Part shown: in pieces, positions 26,974-34,348 of the stretch
Numbering within the stretch: position 1 is the first letter of the stretch
Layout of the letters: the number at the start of each line of letters is the position of its first letter
Assembly (NCBI GenBank): GCA_023229765.1
Contig: JALNYO010000020.1
Span: 1 to 64,000 of the forward strand
Source of the DNA: Syntrophales bacterium
GTDB lineage: Bacteria; Desulfobacterota; Syntrophia; Syntrophales; UBA5619
Reading direction: 5' to 3'
DNA length: 64,000 nucleotides
The notes under the pieces: model-generated
Told to the model about the DNA's origin: nothing
What the model saw: the letters and a program-made list of their open reading frames with translations, nothing else
Database searches by the model: none
Made by a program: the position numbers and the translations under genes

Positions 26974-28044
26974 ATGAAAAAAATCCAATTACATCCCTGC
27001 GGCAACTTCAACGAGTCTTATGACCGGGAGCTTACGGTCTTTTCTACCGACTTCGGCAGGATTTGGGCCATAGTCGGCATTATCTTACTTTTATCCGTGC
27101 CGCTGATGCCGCTCAGCCCTTATCTTATTTATGTGATGAATATCACCGGAATAGCGGCAATTTCAGTAATCGGGTTGAATCTGCTGACCGGTTTTACCGG
27201 GCAGATATCGCTCGGCCACGGGGCGTTCTTCGGGGTTGGCGCCTATGCAGGGGCAATTCTGGCGACCAGGCTTAATCTGCCGATATTTATCACTATCCCT
27301 GCTGCCGGATTGATCACCGCCGGGGTAGGCATGATTTTCGGCGTGCCCTCCGGACGACTCAAGGGACTGTATTTGACTATCGCCACCCTGGCCGGTCAGT
27401 TTATAATCGAATATGTACTGGTGCATTGGGAATATATGACAAAGGGAACGATGGGAATCACGATGCCAATGCCCGTGTTCTTCGGATTCACCATCCAGGG
27501 GGATATTCCCTTTTATTATATAATTTTCCCGCTGCTCGCTTTGATGCTGTGGATCGCCGTTAATCTGATCCGCACGCGTTTTGGGAGAGCATGGATTGCG
27601 ATCAGGGATAACGACAGGGCGGCGGAAGGAATGGGAATTCCCATTTTCCCTTACAAGGTCTTTGCGTTTGCCGTCAGCTCTTTTTATGCCGGTTTTGCCG
27701 GCGCCCTTTGGGCGTATTATATGGGCAGCATCACAACGGAACCATTCAATCTCGCACTTTCGGTGGAGTATCTGGCGATGGTGATCATCGGCGGCTTGGG
27801 AAGCATTTCCGGTTCCATTTTTGGAGCCGTGTTCATTACAGTGCTCAACGAGCTACTGCGTTTTATGACCGATTTCCTGATGAACAGCGCAATCGTCACG
27901 CAACTGGGTCTGAGCCTGGCGCCTCTGCGGGAGTTTTTTTACGGGGTTGCCATCGTTCTCTTTATTCTGTTTGAACCGCGCGGATTAGCGGAGGTGTGGC
28001 GGATCGTTCGCTCCAACTTCCGCCTCTGGCCTTTCCCTTACTGA
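26974..28044 (+). CDS. livM: LIV-type ABC transporter permease LivM
   Basis: This 356-residue permease has about nine hydrophobic segments. The family motifs are GLNLLTGFTGQISLGHGAFFGVGAYAGA (~65-95), the loop RFGRAWIAIRDNDRAAEGMGI (~200) and EYLAMVIIGGLGSISGSIFGAVF (~265). It is the second pore subunit. A ~25-residue hydrophilic N-terminal stretch precedes the first helix, which is slightly long for the family. livF follows after 10 bp. Confidence 0.9.
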   Translation: MKKIQLHPCGNFNESYDRELTVFSTDFGRIWAIVGIILLLSVPLMPLSPYLIYVMNITGIAAISVIGLNLLTGFTGQISLGHGAFFGVGAYAGAILATRLNLPIFITIPAAGLITAGVGMIFGVPSGRLKGLYLTIATLAGQFIIEYVLVHWEYMTKGTMGITMPMPVFFGFTIQGDIPFYYIIFPLLALMLWIAVNLIRTRFGRAWIAIRDNDRAAEGMGIPIFPYKVFAFAVSSFYAGFAGALWAYYMGSITTEPFNLALSVEYLAMVIIGGLGSISGSIFGAVFITVLNELLRFMTDFLMNSAIVTQLGLSLAPLREFFYGVAIVLFILFEPRGLAEVWRIVRSNFRLWPFPY

Positions 28045-28054
28045 AGGTTTTTAA

Positions 28055-28855
28055 ATGGCACAAAAATTATTGCAACTCAACAACATTTCGGTTGTTTACT
28101 CGGACGTAATTCAGGTTCTTAAGGGTGTTTCGCTGTCGGTTGAGCAGGGTCAGATTGTCTCCCTGCTGGGAAGCAACGGGGCAGGTAAAACGACAACCCT
28201 GAAGGCAATATCGGGACTTCTGAAGCCGGAAAACGGGATGGTAACGGAGGGGGCGATTCTTTATAAGGAGCGCCCGATGCATAACAAATCTCCGGAAGAA
28301 ATCACCCGAAACGGCATTATCCAGGTATTGGAAGGGAGACAACCGTTCAAATATTTAACAATAGAGGAAAATCTCCGGGTGGGAACGGCGACAAGGTCAG
28401 GGAAACCCTATCAGGAAGACCTCGACAAGGTTTATAATTATTTCCCCGCCTTAAGTACAATGCGCAAAAGACTCGCCGGTTACTGCAGCGGCGGAGAATT
28501 GCAGATGCTCGTTATTGGACGGGGGCTCATGGCCCATCCGGAATTGCTGCTTCTGGACGAGCCCTCCCTTGGTCTGGCGCCGATCCTTGTACGGGAAATC
28601 TTCGGCATAATTAAAAGGATAAACGAAGACGAGGGAACCACTATCATCCTTGTCGAACAAAACGCCCAGATGGCCCTCCAGATTGCCCATTACGGCTATG
28701 TAATGGAAAACGGCAAGATTGTTATGGAAGGCTCCGCGGAGGCCGTCCGTGAAAACCCGGATATTAAGGAATTCTATCTGGGAATGTCGGTAACAGGGGA
28801 TGCCAAATCTTATGACGAGGTAAAATCCTACCGGCGTAGAAAAAGATGGCTTTAG
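28055..28855 (+). CDS. livF: LIV-type ABC transporter ATPase LivF
   Basis: This 266-residue ATPase has Walker A GSNGAGKTT (~residue 40), VLEGRQPFKYLTIEENLRVG (the LivF Q-loop region), signature CSGGELQML and Walker B LLLLDEPSLGLAP, followed by EQNAQMALQIAHYGYVMENG. It is the usual partner of LivG. The last ~20 residues (KSYDEVKSYRRRKRWL) form a basic tail seen in LivF of ligase-containing operons. Its stop overlaps the recJ stop on the other strand by 4 bp. Confidence 0.9.
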   Translation: MAQKLLQLNNISVVYSDVIQVLKGVSLSVEQGQIVSLLGSNGAGKTTTLKAISGLLKPENGMVTEGAILYKERPMHNKSPEEITRNGIIQVLEGRQPFKYLTIEENLRVGTATRSGKPYQEDLDKVYNYFPALSTMRKRLAGYCSGGELQMLVIGRGLMAHPELLLLDEPSLGLAPILVREIFGIIKRINEDEGTTIILVEQNAQMALQIAHYGYVMENGKIVMEGSAEAVRENPDIKEFYLGMSVTGDAKSYDEVKSYRRRKRWL

Positions 28856-30588
28856 TTTTTTTTGACTATCGCGTCCCTCATTATCAATTGGATGTTTTCC
28901 GCTCCGTTCCAGTCATTAATTTTTGGGGTAAAGACAATATCGAGCACAGCTTGGCTGATTATGGGCAGGTATTGACCCTTGTTGAACCAGATAGAGTCCC
29001 GGGAGATGCCGTTATTACTGACGCGCATTTTTAAATGGTTGTTTCCGACAATTGCCGGAGATGAAACGCTAACATTTCTGGCGCAGAGGATCGGTTCCTG
29101 ATTGCCGCTGCCAAAAGGGGCCAGCATCTGAATTTGTGTAAGCAGTTCATGGTTTATGTCGGCCAGCAGGCACTGGGCGTCAATTGCGGTGCATGAGGCA
29201 AATTCCTGTTCCGGACAGCTGTCGTTGATAATTTCACTTAACTGCTTTGTGAACGGGGCTATATTTTCTTCCTCGATCAGGATGCCGGCCGCATAGCGAT
29301 GGCCGCCGTAGGCCAGCAGATGCGATTCACAACGCTTGATCCCCTCGAAGAGATTAAAATCTGCGGCGCTGCGTCCTGAGCCCTTGCCCAATCCATCTTT
29401 GATGCTGATAAGTATCGCCGGTCGGCCAAAACGGTCCGCTAGTTTTGAGGCGACAATCCCTATCACGCCTGGATGCCAGTCCGGAGAGGAGAAAACCATT
29501 GGTTCATTATCACCGGAAGTTGTGGCCTTTGACACTGTTTCCAGCAGTTGAGCGAAAATCGCTCTTTCCAGTAACTGTCTTTTTTTGTTAAAACCTTCAA
29601 GTTTTTGCGCGAGAATGAAAGCCTCTTCTGAATTTTCGGAAAGGAGCAGTTCGACGGCATTTGCCGCCGACGAAATCCTGCCCGCCGCATTTATCCGGGG
29701 GATGAGGGTAAAGGATGCCCTGCTTGCTTCTATCGGCTTTCCTTCCAGGCCGCAAACCATTTTCAGCGCGCGTATCCCAATTCTTGTGTCCTGCGATATA
29801 AGTTCCATACCTATTTTAGCGAATATCCTGTTTTCATCGACCAGCGGGACAACATCGCCAATGGTACCCAACGCAACGAGATCAAGATAGCCCCGCAGAT
29901 TAGGGCAGTTGCTGTTACTCCAGAACCCCTCGGTACGCAGGGCGCCGCGCAGGGCGATCAGGAAATTAAAAACAATGCCGACGGCAGCCAGTTGTTTGAA
30001 GGGAAAGCTGCAATCGGAGCGCTTCGGATTGACGATTGCGTCTGCCGGCGGCAGGGATTCCGAGGGTTCATGGTGATCGAGGATAATAACGTCGATGCCC
30101 AGCTCTTTGGCGAGCGCTATTTCCTCATGATTTGCCATGCCGCAATCAACGGTAACAATAAGCCCCACCCCTTCGGAGTGGAATCTTTTAACGGAGGCAA
30201 TGTTAAGACCATATCCCTCCGACATCCTGTCCGGTATGTAGAAACTTGCATTGCCATGTATTTCGCAAATAAAACGCAAAAGCACTACGACCGAGGTTAT
30301 TCCGTCTGCGTCGTAATCGCCAAAAACAACGATTTTTTTCTTTTGATGGAAAGCGGTGATAAACCGCTCAACGGCCTTTTTCATGTCCCGCATTAAAAAA
30401 GGATTATGAAGATCGTGAAGGGAAGGGGACAGGTAATGTCTGATTTCTTCAGTAGTGCCGATGTCACGATTGATAATGATTCCGGAAACGATAGGGCTTA
30501 TTCCCAGATCCCGAACGAGCAGATACTGAGCTTCCCTGTTTTCTTCCCGCAAATGCCAGCGGGTTGTCGGGAGATCATGAACGGACAT
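28852..30588 (-). CDS. recJ: Single-stranded-DNA-specific exonuclease RecJ
   Basis: I start the gene at the ATG at 30588, behind GCGGAG, giving 578 residues (the family usually has 560-580). The upstream in-frame extension to 30651 runs into the rpmB terminator. DHH phosphoesterase motifs are present: VVFGDYDADGITS, VTVDCGMANHEE and IILDHHEPSE. The DHHA1 domain is seen in SSPDWHPGVIGIVASKLADR and GGHRYAAGI. RecJ degrades 5' single strands in recombination and repair. It is last in the purM-purN-pfkA-rpmB-recJ run and converges on livF. Confidence 0.93.
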   Translation of the reverse strand: MSVHDLPTTRWHLREENREAQYLLVRDLGISPIVSGIIINRDIGTTEEIRHYLSPSLHDLHNPFLMRDMKKAVERFITAFHQKKKIVVFGDYDADGITSVVVLLRFICEIHGNASFYIPDRMSEGYGLNIASVKRFHSEGVGLIVTVDCGMANHEEIALAKELGIDVIILDHHEPSESLPPADAIVNPKRSDCSFPFKQLAAVGIVFNFLIALRGALRTEGFWSNSNCPNLRGYLDLVALGTIGDVVPLVDENRIFAKIGMELISQDTRIGIRALKMVCGLEGKPIEASRASFTLIPRINAAGRISSAANAVELLLSENSEEAFILAQKLEGFNKKRQLLERAIFAQLLETVSKATTSGDNEPMVFSSPDWHPGVIGIVASKLADRFGRPAILISIKDGLGKGSGRSAADFNLFEGIKRCESHLLAYGGHRYAAGILIEEENIAPFTKQLSEIINDSCPEQEFASCTAIDAQCLLADINHELLTQIQMLAPFGSGNQEPILCARNVSVSSPAIVGNNHLKMRVSNNGISRDSIWFNKGQYLPIISQAVLDIVFTPKINDWNGAENIQLIMRDAIVKKN

Positions 30589-30637
30589 TTCACTCCGCTT
30601 GAAAAAGCATGATAAACATATCGGTAAAATAACCGAG

Positions 30638-30677
30638 AAAGGCCGGGGCAACTATAATCAAGTTCCCCCGGCCTTTT
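30638..30677 (-). terminator. Rho-independent terminator after rpmB
   Basis: AAAGGCCGGGG (30638-30648) pairs with CCCCGGCCTTT (30666-30676); inside the loop AACT/AGTT can also pair. On the minus strand the stem is followed by TTTCTCGG, a short T-run. A small extra dyad TCGGT/ACCGA lies at 30621-30636. Confidence 0.7.
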
Positions 30678-30697
30678 GTGGTTCTTGAATGATATTC

Positions 30698-30895
30698 TTA
30701 AACAATTTTTTTGACAAAACCGGACCGGATGCAGCGGGTACAAACCTTAACCTGCTTGACCCCTCCTGATTTATCGTCAACGCAACGGATCTTCTGGAGA
30801 TTTGGTTGCCAGACCTTGGAATGCTTGTTATTGGCATGGCTTACCTTATGGCCCTTCAACGACTTCTTCCCACATACTTCACAAACTCTTGACAT
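30698..30895 (-). CDS. rpmB: 50S ribosomal protein L28
   Basis: This 65-residue basic protein begins MSRVCEVCGKKSLKGHKVSHANNK and ends VCTRCIRSGFVKKIV. The four Cys (CEVC and CTRC) make the zinc-ribbon (C+) form of L28. The remainder matches the family core (SHANNKHSKVWQPNLQKIR). It is a structural component of the large subunit. It is followed by the terminator at 30638-30677 and preceded by pfkA on the same strand with 65 bp between. Confidence 0.95.
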   Translation of the reverse strand: MSRVCEVCGKKSLKGHKVSHANNKHSKVWQPNLQKIRCVDDKSGGVKQVKVCTRCIRSGFVKKIV

Positions 30896-30960
30896 AGCCG
30901 AACTCCTTATTGAAATGTTGGGTGCACTTAAATCATATTGGTCAGAAATGCAAGCATTTT

Positions 30961-32409
30961 TTAATCATTAGTAAGGGAAGGGGGCTGGCCGGTAGCTTCC
31001 AGAACCCTCATCCAGATATTTCCAAGGGGATCGAGCTGCGTGCCGGAACCAATCATCTTGAGGGGAATATGGACGTATTCATCCTTCACCATGCCTACAA
31101 TTATCCCTGTTTTCCCTGCCATTCCAGCATGAACGGCATATTGTCCGAGGGCACCGCAGTAGCGGCTGTCACTGGCGTTTGCCGGAACGCTGCGGATCAT
31201 GTAGCTGGGGTCGATATACTTAATGTTAACTTCAATGCCTGTTTTTTCAAAGTGATCAGCAATTTCTTTTTTCAGGAAGGCGCCGATGTCATGCAGCCGG
31301 GGGTTGCCCGAGGCGTCTGTCTCAATAGTCAACTGTCGCCGGTTGGCCGGATATGGACAAGTTGCCCCCTGCAAAGGGCTGCAGAGGGCAGGGTCCCCCC
31401 TTTTCCAGTCCTGAGACATGATGTCCTGTCCTGCGCCTTCGGCGACAAGAAGAACACAATGGGCGCTTTCTTTCAGCCTTTTTTCGATTTGCCTGAGCAG
31501 CCCCTTTTCACCATCCAAATCAAAGGGAACCTCCGGGATAAGAACAAAATTTACATCATTTTGTGCCAAAGCGGCGCTTGCCGCAATATGGCCGGCTTCC
31601 CGTCCCATGATCTTGACAAGGCCAATTCCATTGGGCGCTCCCTTAGCCTCTACATGGGCGCACTGGATTGCCTTGACCGATTCGGAAACGGCTGTATCGA
31701 AGCCGAATGACTGCTGTATCAGGTTCAGGTCGTTGTCAATAGTCTTAGGTATCCCGACAACCCCAATATTCAGACCGCGGCGCGCAATCTCTTCGCAGAT
31801 GCCCTCCGTTCCCCGTATGGTACCGTCTCCGCCTATTGTGAAAAGCAGGTCAATGTTCATTCTTTTCAGGGCGTTCACCATCTCGTCTATATCCTGACGT
31901 CCCCGGGAGGAGGAGAGAATTGATCCCCCCAGGTTATTGATGTCTTTTACGACATCGGGCGTGAGCTGAATTACCGGATGGCCGTATTTATGAATAAATC
32001 CCTGAAATCCATACTTGATGCCAATAACATTTTGAACGCCATAGCGATAATAAAGTTCCATAACCAACGAGCGGATAACATCATTTATGCCGGGGCAAAG
32101 CCCGCCGCAGGTAACAATGGCGGCTTTTGTTTTGGAGGGATCGAAGAATATTTTCTCACGCGGTCCGGCCATCTCAAAGGAAAGCGGCAAGCCCTCCGGC
32201 GATTTCAGGGAATCAAACTCGTTCAGATAGGTATTGAAAAGCAATCTCCTTTCTTCGGGAACAAAATAGCTGACGTTTACAGGAGACGGGATGGTGCATT
32301 CGCCGAGAGCATGTATCGTAAAATCATAAACGATGTCTGTTTTATGAACATTAAGCTTAGCATTGTAAACATTAAACTCCGTTTTGCGAACATTAAACTC
32401 CGTTTTCAT
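30961..32409 (-). CDS. pfkA: 6-phosphofructokinase with repeat-derived N-terminus
   Basis: This 482-residue phosphofructokinase belongs to the long clade with a ~70-residue N-terminal extension (GECTIPSPV, FEMAGPREKIFFDP). Catalytic text: VTCGGLCPGINDVIR, TIGGDGTIRGTE, GIPKTIDNDL, MGREAGHIAA. The glycine of GGDGT favours ATP, while the Lys of PKTIDND is shared with PPi enzymes; this G/K pair is known from ATP-dependent trypanosomal and plant forms. The ATG at 32409 has AAGGGAG 9 nt upstream. No other start codon exists before the conserved region, so residues 2-22, encoded by three 21-nt repeats, should be translated. It lies 14 bp after purN. Confidence 0.88.
   Translation of the reverse strand: MKTEFNVRKTEFNVYNAKLNVHKTDIVYDFTIHALGECTIPSPVNVSYFVPEERRLLFNTYLNEFDSLKSPEGLPLSFEMAGPREKIFFDPSKTKAAIVTCGGLCPGINDVIRSLVMELYYRYGVQNVIGIKYGFQGFIHKYGHPVIQLTPDVVKDINNLGGSILSSSRGRQDIDEMVNALKRMNIDLLFTIGGDGTIRGTEGICEEIARRGLNIGVVGIPKTIDNDLNLIQQSFGFDTAVSESVKAIQCAHVEAKGAPNGIGLVKIMGREAGHIAASAALAQNDVNFVLIPEVPFDLDGEKGLLRQIEKRLKESAHCVLLVAEGAGQDIMSQDWKRGDPALCSPLQGATCPYPANRRQLTIETDASGNPRLHDIGAFLKKEIADHFEKTGIEVNIKYIDPSYMIRSVPANASDSRYCGALGQYAVHAGMAGKTGIIVGMVKDEYVHIPLKMIGSGTQLDPLGNIWMRVLEATGQPPSLTND
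32344..32406 (-). repeat. 21-nt repeat, three diverged tandem copies inside pfkA (locus 4)
   Basis: Three units at 32386-32406, 32365-32385 and 32344-32364 immediately follow the pfkA start codon. In gene orientation the first two begin AAAACGGAG and the third AATGCTAAG, and all share TTAATGTT near the end. They encode KTEFNVR, KTEFNVY and NAKLNVH. They are more diverged from the consensus than the copies at 23984 and 25992. Confidence 0.85.
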
Positions 32410-32423
32410 GCTATGAGTCTCCC

Positions 32424-33134
32424 TTAAGTTATTGTCAAAGGCGGGTTGATAAGGGCTGTATCCTCACGCCGGGTGGAGTTAAGAATGCACACCTTGCGGC
32501 CATTTATCTCTATTCTGCCTTCAGCGTAGTACTGGATGGCCTGGGGATAGATACGATGCTCCTCTGCCAAAATGCGTTTTGAGAGGCTGCTTGCATCATC
32601 ATCGTCATAAACCGGAACTACAGCTTGGATAATTACGGGACCGGAATCTACTCCTTCATCGGCAAAATGAACGGTGCATCCGGAAAATTTCACCCCATAA
32701 TCGATAGCCTTCTGCTGGACATGGAGTCCTGAAAAAGCGGGAAGGAGAGCCGGGTGGATATTAATTATTTTCATCGGGAAGGCGCGAAAAAAGAGGGGAG
32801 TCAGTATTCGCATGAACCCTGCCATCACAACAAGTTCGACTCCCGAGGCTTTGAGGATTTCAATCACGCGTCTGTCAAAATCCTCTCTCGCCGCAAAGCG
32901 ACGATGATCGACTACCGCCGTGGGAATATTATGTTTTCGACACCTCTCCAAGGCGTAGGCGCATGGATTGTTGCTGATCACTACGCTAATCTGGCCGTCG
33001 AGTTTTTTGTTTTCTATATTTTCTATAAGGGACTGGAGATTTGAACCGTTTCCCGAAACAAGAACGCCAAGGACAGTCTTGCGCCGTGCCTCTCTTACCC
33101 CTTGAGTTTCAGATGAAGTAAACTGATCGGTCAT
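32424..33134 (-). CDS. purN: Phosphoribosylglycinamide formyltransferase
   Basis: This 236-residue enzyme transfers a formyl group from 10-formyl-THF to GAR in purine synthesis. It has VLVSGNGSNLQSLIE, VISNNPCAYALERC, VVMAGFMRILTPLF, the active-site region KIINIHPALLPAF with the catalytic Asn-x-His, and the catalytic Asp in HFADEGVDSGPVI. About 20 residues precede the usual start, because translation begins at the ATG at 33134 inside the purM end, behind GAGAGGGAAAG. The 26-bp overlap with purM suggests coupled translation. Confidence 0.93.
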   Translation of the reverse strand: MTDQFTSSETQGVREARRKTVLGVLVSGNGSNLQSLIENIENKKLDGQISVVISNNPCAYALERCRKHNIPTAVVDHRRFAAREDFDRRVIEILKASGVELVVMAGFMRILTPLFFRAFPMKIINIHPALLPAFSGLHVQQKAIDYGVKFSGCTVHFADEGVDSGPVIIQAVVPVYDDDDASSLSKRILAEEHRIYPQAIQYYAEGRIEINGRKVCILNSTRREDTALINPPLTIT

Positions 33135-34152
33135 CTTTCCCTCTCATTTCAATTTCTCCTAAGGCATAGCCGTGCTCACCCATTTTATCCAGCCGGTCGA
33201 TAATCTCTGCTTCATCATTTTTTGCGACAATCAGGACCATTCCGATCCCCATGTTGAACACCCGAAACATCTCTTCATCATCGATCTTGCCGATGTCGCG
33301 GAGTAAATCAAAAATCGGCAGGGTGGGCCAGCTTCCTCTGCGAATTACGCTGCAGCACTGAGCAGGGATAATGCGGGGGATGTTTTCGGTAAAGCCCCCT
33401 CCGGTAATATGCACAATTCCGTGGATTTGGAAATTTTTGATCAGATTGAGAATAGGTTTTACGTAAATTTTGGTTGGGGTGAGGAGCTCGAGCCCCAATG
33501 ACTGGTCAAAACCGGCTATTTTGGCGGATGGTTTCAGTTTCCCTTCGTCAAAGAGGATGCGCCGCACCAGTGAAAAGCCATTGCTGTGCAACCCGGAGGA
33601 TGCTATTCCGATAATCCGGTCGCCGACGCGGATTTCGGATCCGTCGATCAGCTTATCAGCTTCGACAACGCCGACGCAAAAACCGGCAAGATCATACTCG
33701 CCGTTTGGATAGAAACCCGGCATCTCCGCCGTTTCCCCGCCGAGCAGCGAGCAGCCGGCATCCTGACAACCCGTGACGATTCCTTCAACAATTTGAACGC
33801 TTTTATCTACATCCAGCTTGCCGCATGCTATGTAGTCGAGAAAAAAGAGCGGCTCCGCTCCCTGAACAATGATGTCGTTTACCGACATCGCAACAAGGTC
33901 GATTCCGACCGTATCATGCTTGTCCATCAATTGCGCGATTTTGAGTTTGGTGCCTACGCCGTCCGTGGAAGAGACAAGCAGAGGGTCTTTTATTTTCCCC
34001 GTATCGAGGTGGAAAAGGCCGCCGAAACCGCCAATTCCACTCATCATTTCCCTGCGGGTGGTGTTTTTTATCAGAGGTTTTATTCTCTCGACAAAGGAAT
34101 TGCCCGCATCAATGTCAACTCCAGATTTTCTGTAAGTAAGTTTGTCTGTCAT
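33109..34152 (-). CDS. purM: Phosphoribosylformylglycinamidine cyclo-ligase
   Basis: This 347-residue AIR synthetase has the N-terminal TYRKSGVDIDAGN, the ATP-binding SSTDGVGTKLKIA, MSVNDIIVQGAEPLFFLDYIA, LLGGETAEMPGFY and the C-terminal ITGGGFTENIPRI followed by NMGIGMVLIV. It catalyses ring closure of FGAM to AIR. It is the first gene of a minus-strand run with purN. One 21-nt repeat (34190-34210) lies upstream of its start, in the 196-bp space shared with recG. Confidence 0.95.
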   Translation of the reverse strand: MTDKLTYRKSGVDIDAGNSFVERIKPLIKNTTRREMMSGIGGFGGLFHLDTGKIKDPLLVSSTDGVGTKLKIAQLMDKHDTVGIDLVAMSVNDIIVQGAEPLFFLDYIACGKLDVDKSVQIVEGIVTGCQDAGCSLLGGETAEMPGFYPNGEYDLAGFCVGVVEADKLIDGSEIRVGDRIIGIASSGLHSNGFSLVRRILFDEGKLKPSAKIAGFDQSLGLELLTPTKIYVKPILNLIKNFQIHGIVHITGGGFTENIPRIIPAQCCSVIRRGSWPTLPIFDLLRDIGKIDDEEMFRVFNMGIGMVLIVAKNDEAEIIDRLDKMGEHGYALGEIEMRGKDDRSVYFI

Positions 34153-34189
34153 TCAGCTTCTCTCCCCAAACGATAATTTAAAAATCCTT

Positions 34190-34210
34190 AAATCGCAGAT
34201 TAATGTTCAT
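34190..34210 (+). repeat. 21-nt repeat, one copy plus the start of another (locus 5)
   Basis: One unit (AAATCGCAG... ending TTAATGTTCAT) differs from consensus at one base and is followed by AAATCG of a second, incomplete unit (34211-34216). It lies between purM and recG. A TATAAT hexamer at 34275-34280, probably part of the recG promoter, lies further along; no matching -35 box is clear. Confidence 0.8.
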
Positions 34211-34348
34211 AAATCGCCGGCCGTTTATTATCTTAGCTTTATCATAAAGTCAATTATTTACTTGTCTCTAAATGTATAATATGCTAAAAAGACTAACGTT
34301 TGTTAAGTTATCTCTATAAATTTCCTCATGTCCGCGGCCAGGGTAAAG

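Noticed and set aside
28055..28080. Sigma-54 -24/-12 site (TGGCAC ... TTGCA) at the livF start
   Set aside because: The spacing is 8 bp instead of 5, and the site lies inside coding sequence of a continuous operon.
30961..32409. Calling the phosphofructokinase PPi-dependent because of PKTIDND
   Set aside because: The preceding motif is GGDGT, not GGDD; the Gly/Lys combination is known in ATP-dependent enzymes.
18442..34210. 21-nt repeats as a degenerate CRISPR or REP array
   Set aside because: Units abut without spacers, are not palindromic, and occur as one to three copies at scattered loci with no cas or RAYT gene in the window.
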